Shown: piece after piece, positions 61,069-64,000 of the stretch | Layout: each line of letters opens with the position of its first letter | How positions within the stretch are numbered: the stretch's first letter is position 1 | Assembly (NCBI GenBank): GCA_942486035.1 | Contig: CALNXK010000040.1 | Coordinates: 337,001-401,000, forward strand | Reading direction: 5' to 3' | DNA length: 64,000 nt | Origin: Porites lobata | Lineage: Eukaryota > Cnidaria > Anthozoa > Scleractinia > Poritidae | The notes under the pieces: model-generated | The model's database searches: none | What the model was told of the DNA's origin: nothing | Seen by the model: the letters and a program-made list of their open reading frames with translations, nothing else | Translations under genes and position numbers: made by a program

Positions 61069-61262
61069 TCAGTATGCAGGGATTAGGTCAAGCGAATTGC
61101 TGACTCACGACTCAACATGTGCCTTAAGCTACAATATTCAAGAATGGTGGTAAATGTGGTGTAAATGTAGCTTATGCGTTTCAATAAAAACAGCTATGCA
61201 GCCTCGTACCAAATGGTCCTCGTCGAGTTCGGATGCGACGTCGCCCGTCAAGCATGTCGGCT

Positions 61263-61729
61263 GAATAGACTTCATTCACGAAACCCGCCATCTTTCCACG
61301 CGCTTGAGGATTGATGGAATAAAAGCAATGTCACGAAGTTTCTCAGGTGGCAAACAAGTGATAAAAAAATACCAATACAAGAAATCGCTGTCGTGTTTGT
61401 TTATTCTTGACGACAGAAAGTGAAGAACATTTTATCTTAAAAACAAAAATGGTGAATTATGGGTAAAAGTGATTCGGTTGTATTAGCGACCGTACATGTC
61501 ATCACAACAAGAAATAATGACGTAAAACTTGTCGAGACTTGAACTGTACATTTTGCAAGACTATAAATATCGTCTCGTTTTTAGAGAATAAAAAAACTCG
61601 CACGCGATTACTCATATTGGCAGATTTTATCTTTATTGTTTGCCCCTGGAATACCATGTGACATTGCTTTTCTCCCATCAATCATACAGCGCGTGCAAAG
61701 ATGGCGCGTATCTCGAATAAAGTCTATTC
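61263..61729. mobile_element. Approx. 465-bp MITE family, copy 2
   Basis: Ends GAATAGACTTCATTCACGAA and inverted near-copy, inverted repeats of about 55 bp. Same orientation as copy 1. It ends about 120 bp before the donor of exon 2. Confidence 0.8.
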
Positions 61730-61851
61730 GCCTGGGCCACGCTCGGTTCCAAGCCTTCTCCGCTTACCCGCATGACGCAAATTAACCTGTGGACGAGGCT
61801 GCAGCTATTTTATTTTTCTTTGCAACCTTAAGTTAATACAATGTGCCTTAC

Positions 61852-62940
61852 CTTGGCTTGACAACGCATTTGCATCACTTCCGGTATACCTGGAGGTCTC
61901 AGGAGCAGCTAGCAAGTTATTGTGGTTGAGAGGCGGAAGTTCCTGGTGATTTAATGGCGGGAGAAGAGCCGCATGCTGATGGCTCATTTGCGGATACGCA
62001 TGCTCAAGAGGGGGAGTCAAGGGAGGTTTACCAACGTAGCTCTGTAACATGTCACCTGGGTTAATAAGATATTGGTTAACATAGTTAGGCGAACTAGGTG
62101 AATTAAAGTCATTACTATAAGGAGGCTGGCTGGTCATGGAGACCCCACCATTGCCTATTTCGTTACCGTTTCTCTGTCGATTGTCAACTGTATTATACAT
62201 TAAATTTAGACTAGTATTCACTGGGTTAGTTTTTACTTCATTAAATCTCAAGCTTTGGGCTTGTTGATTTACATTTGAGGTCAACTCATTAGATACTGGA
62301 TTAGGCACCAGGCGCTGGAATTCGTCGTCAAGTTTTGGTTGATAATTTTGTACGTTTGATAAATAAGGCTGTCCCTGGGGTACGTACGGTCCTGAAGTAA
62401 ACCTATTAGCCATCCAGTTTACCGCCACTTCTGGAGGATGCCAAGCGTGAGGCGTATTAGTTCTACTACTTAAAAGTTGGGACCTCGGACGTACATTATT
62501 AGTTGGTAAATTTAGCGTTGGGTTATATCGTTCGTCATGTGGATTGTAGGTTTTGTCTCGTGGTAATTGAATGTTGGGCGGACCAGGACTGGGAGCTTGA
62601 ACTTGGAATCGCAGTCTCTCATCAAAGTTGTTCCTCGAAACCGGTTTTGGAACGTTTGCTCTTGTTTCAGCAAGAGCCTCTTCTAGGCCCTGCTCTAGTT
62701 TTCCTAGAGAGTCCACAATCTGCTCTTTCTCTTTTGCAATTTCTTGCTTTAGCGATGCTTTGTTATTTTTGACACTCGCATGATCCTTGTAATTTGTAGC
62801 TGGTTTGTCAAACATTTTGCCCGAGGGCGAATTCGTGGTGTGACGTAGTTCGTTCAGTTGGGAAGAAAAGGGGCGAAATTCTTGTGCTGGTTTCTTCTGC
62901 CAAACGCGGAGAAAATTCGCGAGTGGATCTTTGGCCGCCC
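61852..62940 (-). CDS. Exon 2: long Asn/Gln/Pro-rich exon with a short coiled-coil-like stretch
   Basis: A 1,089-bp exon, by far the largest in the chain. Near its start a Lys/Glu/Leu-rich segment with heptad-like spacing suggests a short coiled coil. The rest is rich in Asn, Gln, Pro and Ser, with repeated 'PPLNH'-type words near the end and no cysteines. The donor CCAAG|GTAAGG is in phase 1 and completes a Gly codon with exon 3. No ATG supports an internal start, so I treat it as an internal exon with an acceptor at 62941. The function is unknown; a flexible extracellular or cross-linkable low-complexity region is an inference. Confidence 0.65.
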
Positions 62941-63059
62941 CTATTGTTGATGGCAATGTGTTTTTTCTCAATTTAATGTTTCACGGTATCTGCTTATATG
63001 GAATCATGCCATTGGATTGCTGACCGAACGGACGTTTGTTTTTCAAAGCATTTAACAAG

Positions 63060-63237
63060 ACGTTAGACGATTCTATGTTTCTAAAATCATTATCAAGAAT
63101 CAAAACCGTTAAGTGTCAAAGTTGTGAAAAGAGTTAAGGTAGCATGAAGCATGAACGAATGCCATCGAATTTATCAAACTTCAACTCTTTTAACAACTTT
63201 GACACTTGACGGTTTACGTTATTGATAACGACGTTAG
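63060..63237. mobile_element. MITE between exons 1 and 2
   Basis: Inverted arms of about 75 bp share CGTTAGACG/AACGACGTTAG ends and GTGTCAAAGTTGT inside. Confidence 0.65.
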
Positions 63238-63563
63238 AAAGAACGAAACGTCGTATAACGTTACACTATACTTCAATTTTTTGGAACAAACTTTTTTCCC
63301 GTGGATTTGTTTTCCTTTTGGGGCTTTCCGAATACCACTTCCGAGATTGAAAAACGTATATTTTAAGCGCACTGGAGTTCCACAAAATAGGTCAGTAAAT
63401 TCACCTACTATTTTTCTCTGGGCGTTATCTCTATTTAGGCTTATCGAAGCACTGAGAACTAATAAATTAACAGAAACTGATTAAAACTTATCAACGATAA
63501 TTCGCTGTTTTTCTTTTCACACATAAGAGAAATTATACTTTCAAAATAAACCACGTGTTGTAC

Positions 63564-63994
63564 CTTGAGATTCCTTATTCTCGAACAACGCTGAAGAGGT
63601 TGATTTTGTCTTGCCTTGCGACATTCGATCCGCATCTAGAAGTTTTTGATGTTCCTCCTCGTCATTATAAGCGGACGGAACAGAATCTTTTGACTGAGCA
63701 TTTTCATAGGATTCTGTCGATGCTAGTTCGGTATCGATTTTAGAACTGTTAATGGTTTGCTTATTGTCGGCAGCTACATACGGCTGTTGGTCAATGAATT
63801 CTTTTCCTTGAACGACAGGTTTCGTTGAGTAGTAGTAATTCTTAAGCGAATCAGTTTCCTCGTCTGATTGTTCTTCGCTAGGCTGAAGTAAATTGGACTT
63901 CGCAGTGTCAGCATTGTAAAGTTTTTCTTCGGAATCTTTTAACACCGAATAAGAGTGTAAAGGAAATTCTGTAAGAGGTTGCTTACCCTTATTG
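63564..63994 (-). CDS. Exon 1 of window: acidic low-complexity segment
   Basis: Open frame of about 143 codons rich in Glu, Asp, Ser, Lys and Asn, with no cysteines and no recognised domain. It ends at a GTAC donor in phase 1. A TTTCAG acceptor at 63995 may be its true start; otherwise the frame runs off the window edge. It is probably a disordered N-terminal region. It joins exon 2 in frame only if the acceptor at 62941 is used, so this junction is less certain than later ones. Confidence 0.6.
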
Positions 63995-64000
63995 CTGAAA

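Larger units (their letters stand above)
10974..64000 (-). other. Giant mosaic extracellular-protein gene (partial at both ends), 35 exons traced
   Basis: Exons were found by reading the minus strand for coding sequence bounded by AG and GT sites, and every successive pair joins in frame. The domain order is low-complexity, proline-rich linkers, two C-type lectins, two ConA/laminin-G-like domains, two PA14 domains, a third laminin-G-like domain, acidic linkers, EGF, WSC and PLAT. All are extracellular or membrane-associated modules in animals, so a secreted or surface role in carbohydrate and matrix binding is likely, but no signal peptide or membrane segment is visible because both ends are missing. 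Many exons are symmetric phase 1-1, the usual signature of exon shuffling. Introns range from about 100 bp to 7.5 kb and are full of inverted-repeat elements. The exon chain is very likely; a single transcript is likely but unproven, since two adjacent genes cannot be excluded without RNA data. Confidence 0.8.

Overview
The window looks like animal nuclear DNA, most likely from an anthozoan cnidarian and plausibly a reef-building coral. This is inferred from AT-rich introns, dense short inverted-repeat elements, a decayed TRIM-type NHL-repeat copy, and a mosaic extracellular protein built from C-type lectin, laminin-G-like, PA14, EGF, WSC and PLAT domains. There is no bacterial operon, CRISPR array or rRNA.

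Most of the window (about 10974 to the right edge) is one very large minus-strand gene, open at both ends. I traced 35 exons by splice sites and reading frame. Every junction joins in phase, giving about 6.8 kb of coding sequence, roughly 2,270 codons. From N- to C-terminus: acidic and Asn/Gln/Pro-rich low-complexity sequence (64000-61852); short proline-rich linker exons carrying a Y-P-x-P-x-P-P-E-G motif (57521-51872); two C-type lectin domains (50994-47285); a short spacer (45506-44865); two ConA/laminin-G-like domains (44332-37286); two PA14 domains (36474-24871); a third laminin-G-like domain (22728-19131); acidic linkers and an 18-bp microexon (18662-17056); an EGF domain (16285-16169); a linker (14969-14856); a WSC domain (14221-13949); and the first two exons of a PLAT domain (12306-10974). 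The rest of PLAT and the 3' end were not found.

The domain set suggests a secreted or surface-anchored matrix or recognition protein that binds carbohydrate and perhaps lipid. No signal peptide or membrane segment lies inside the window, so localisation is inferred.

The longest intron (25044-32510) holds an intronless 283-codon reading frame on the opposite strand, a candidate nested gene. Introns also contain many MITE-like elements, three tRNA-derived SINE-like copies, a LINE 3' fragment and one exon resembling a Crypton-type domesticated recombinase gene. The left 11 kb holds a TRIM/NHL pseudogene at the edge and many inverted-repeat elements, but no convincing intact gene.
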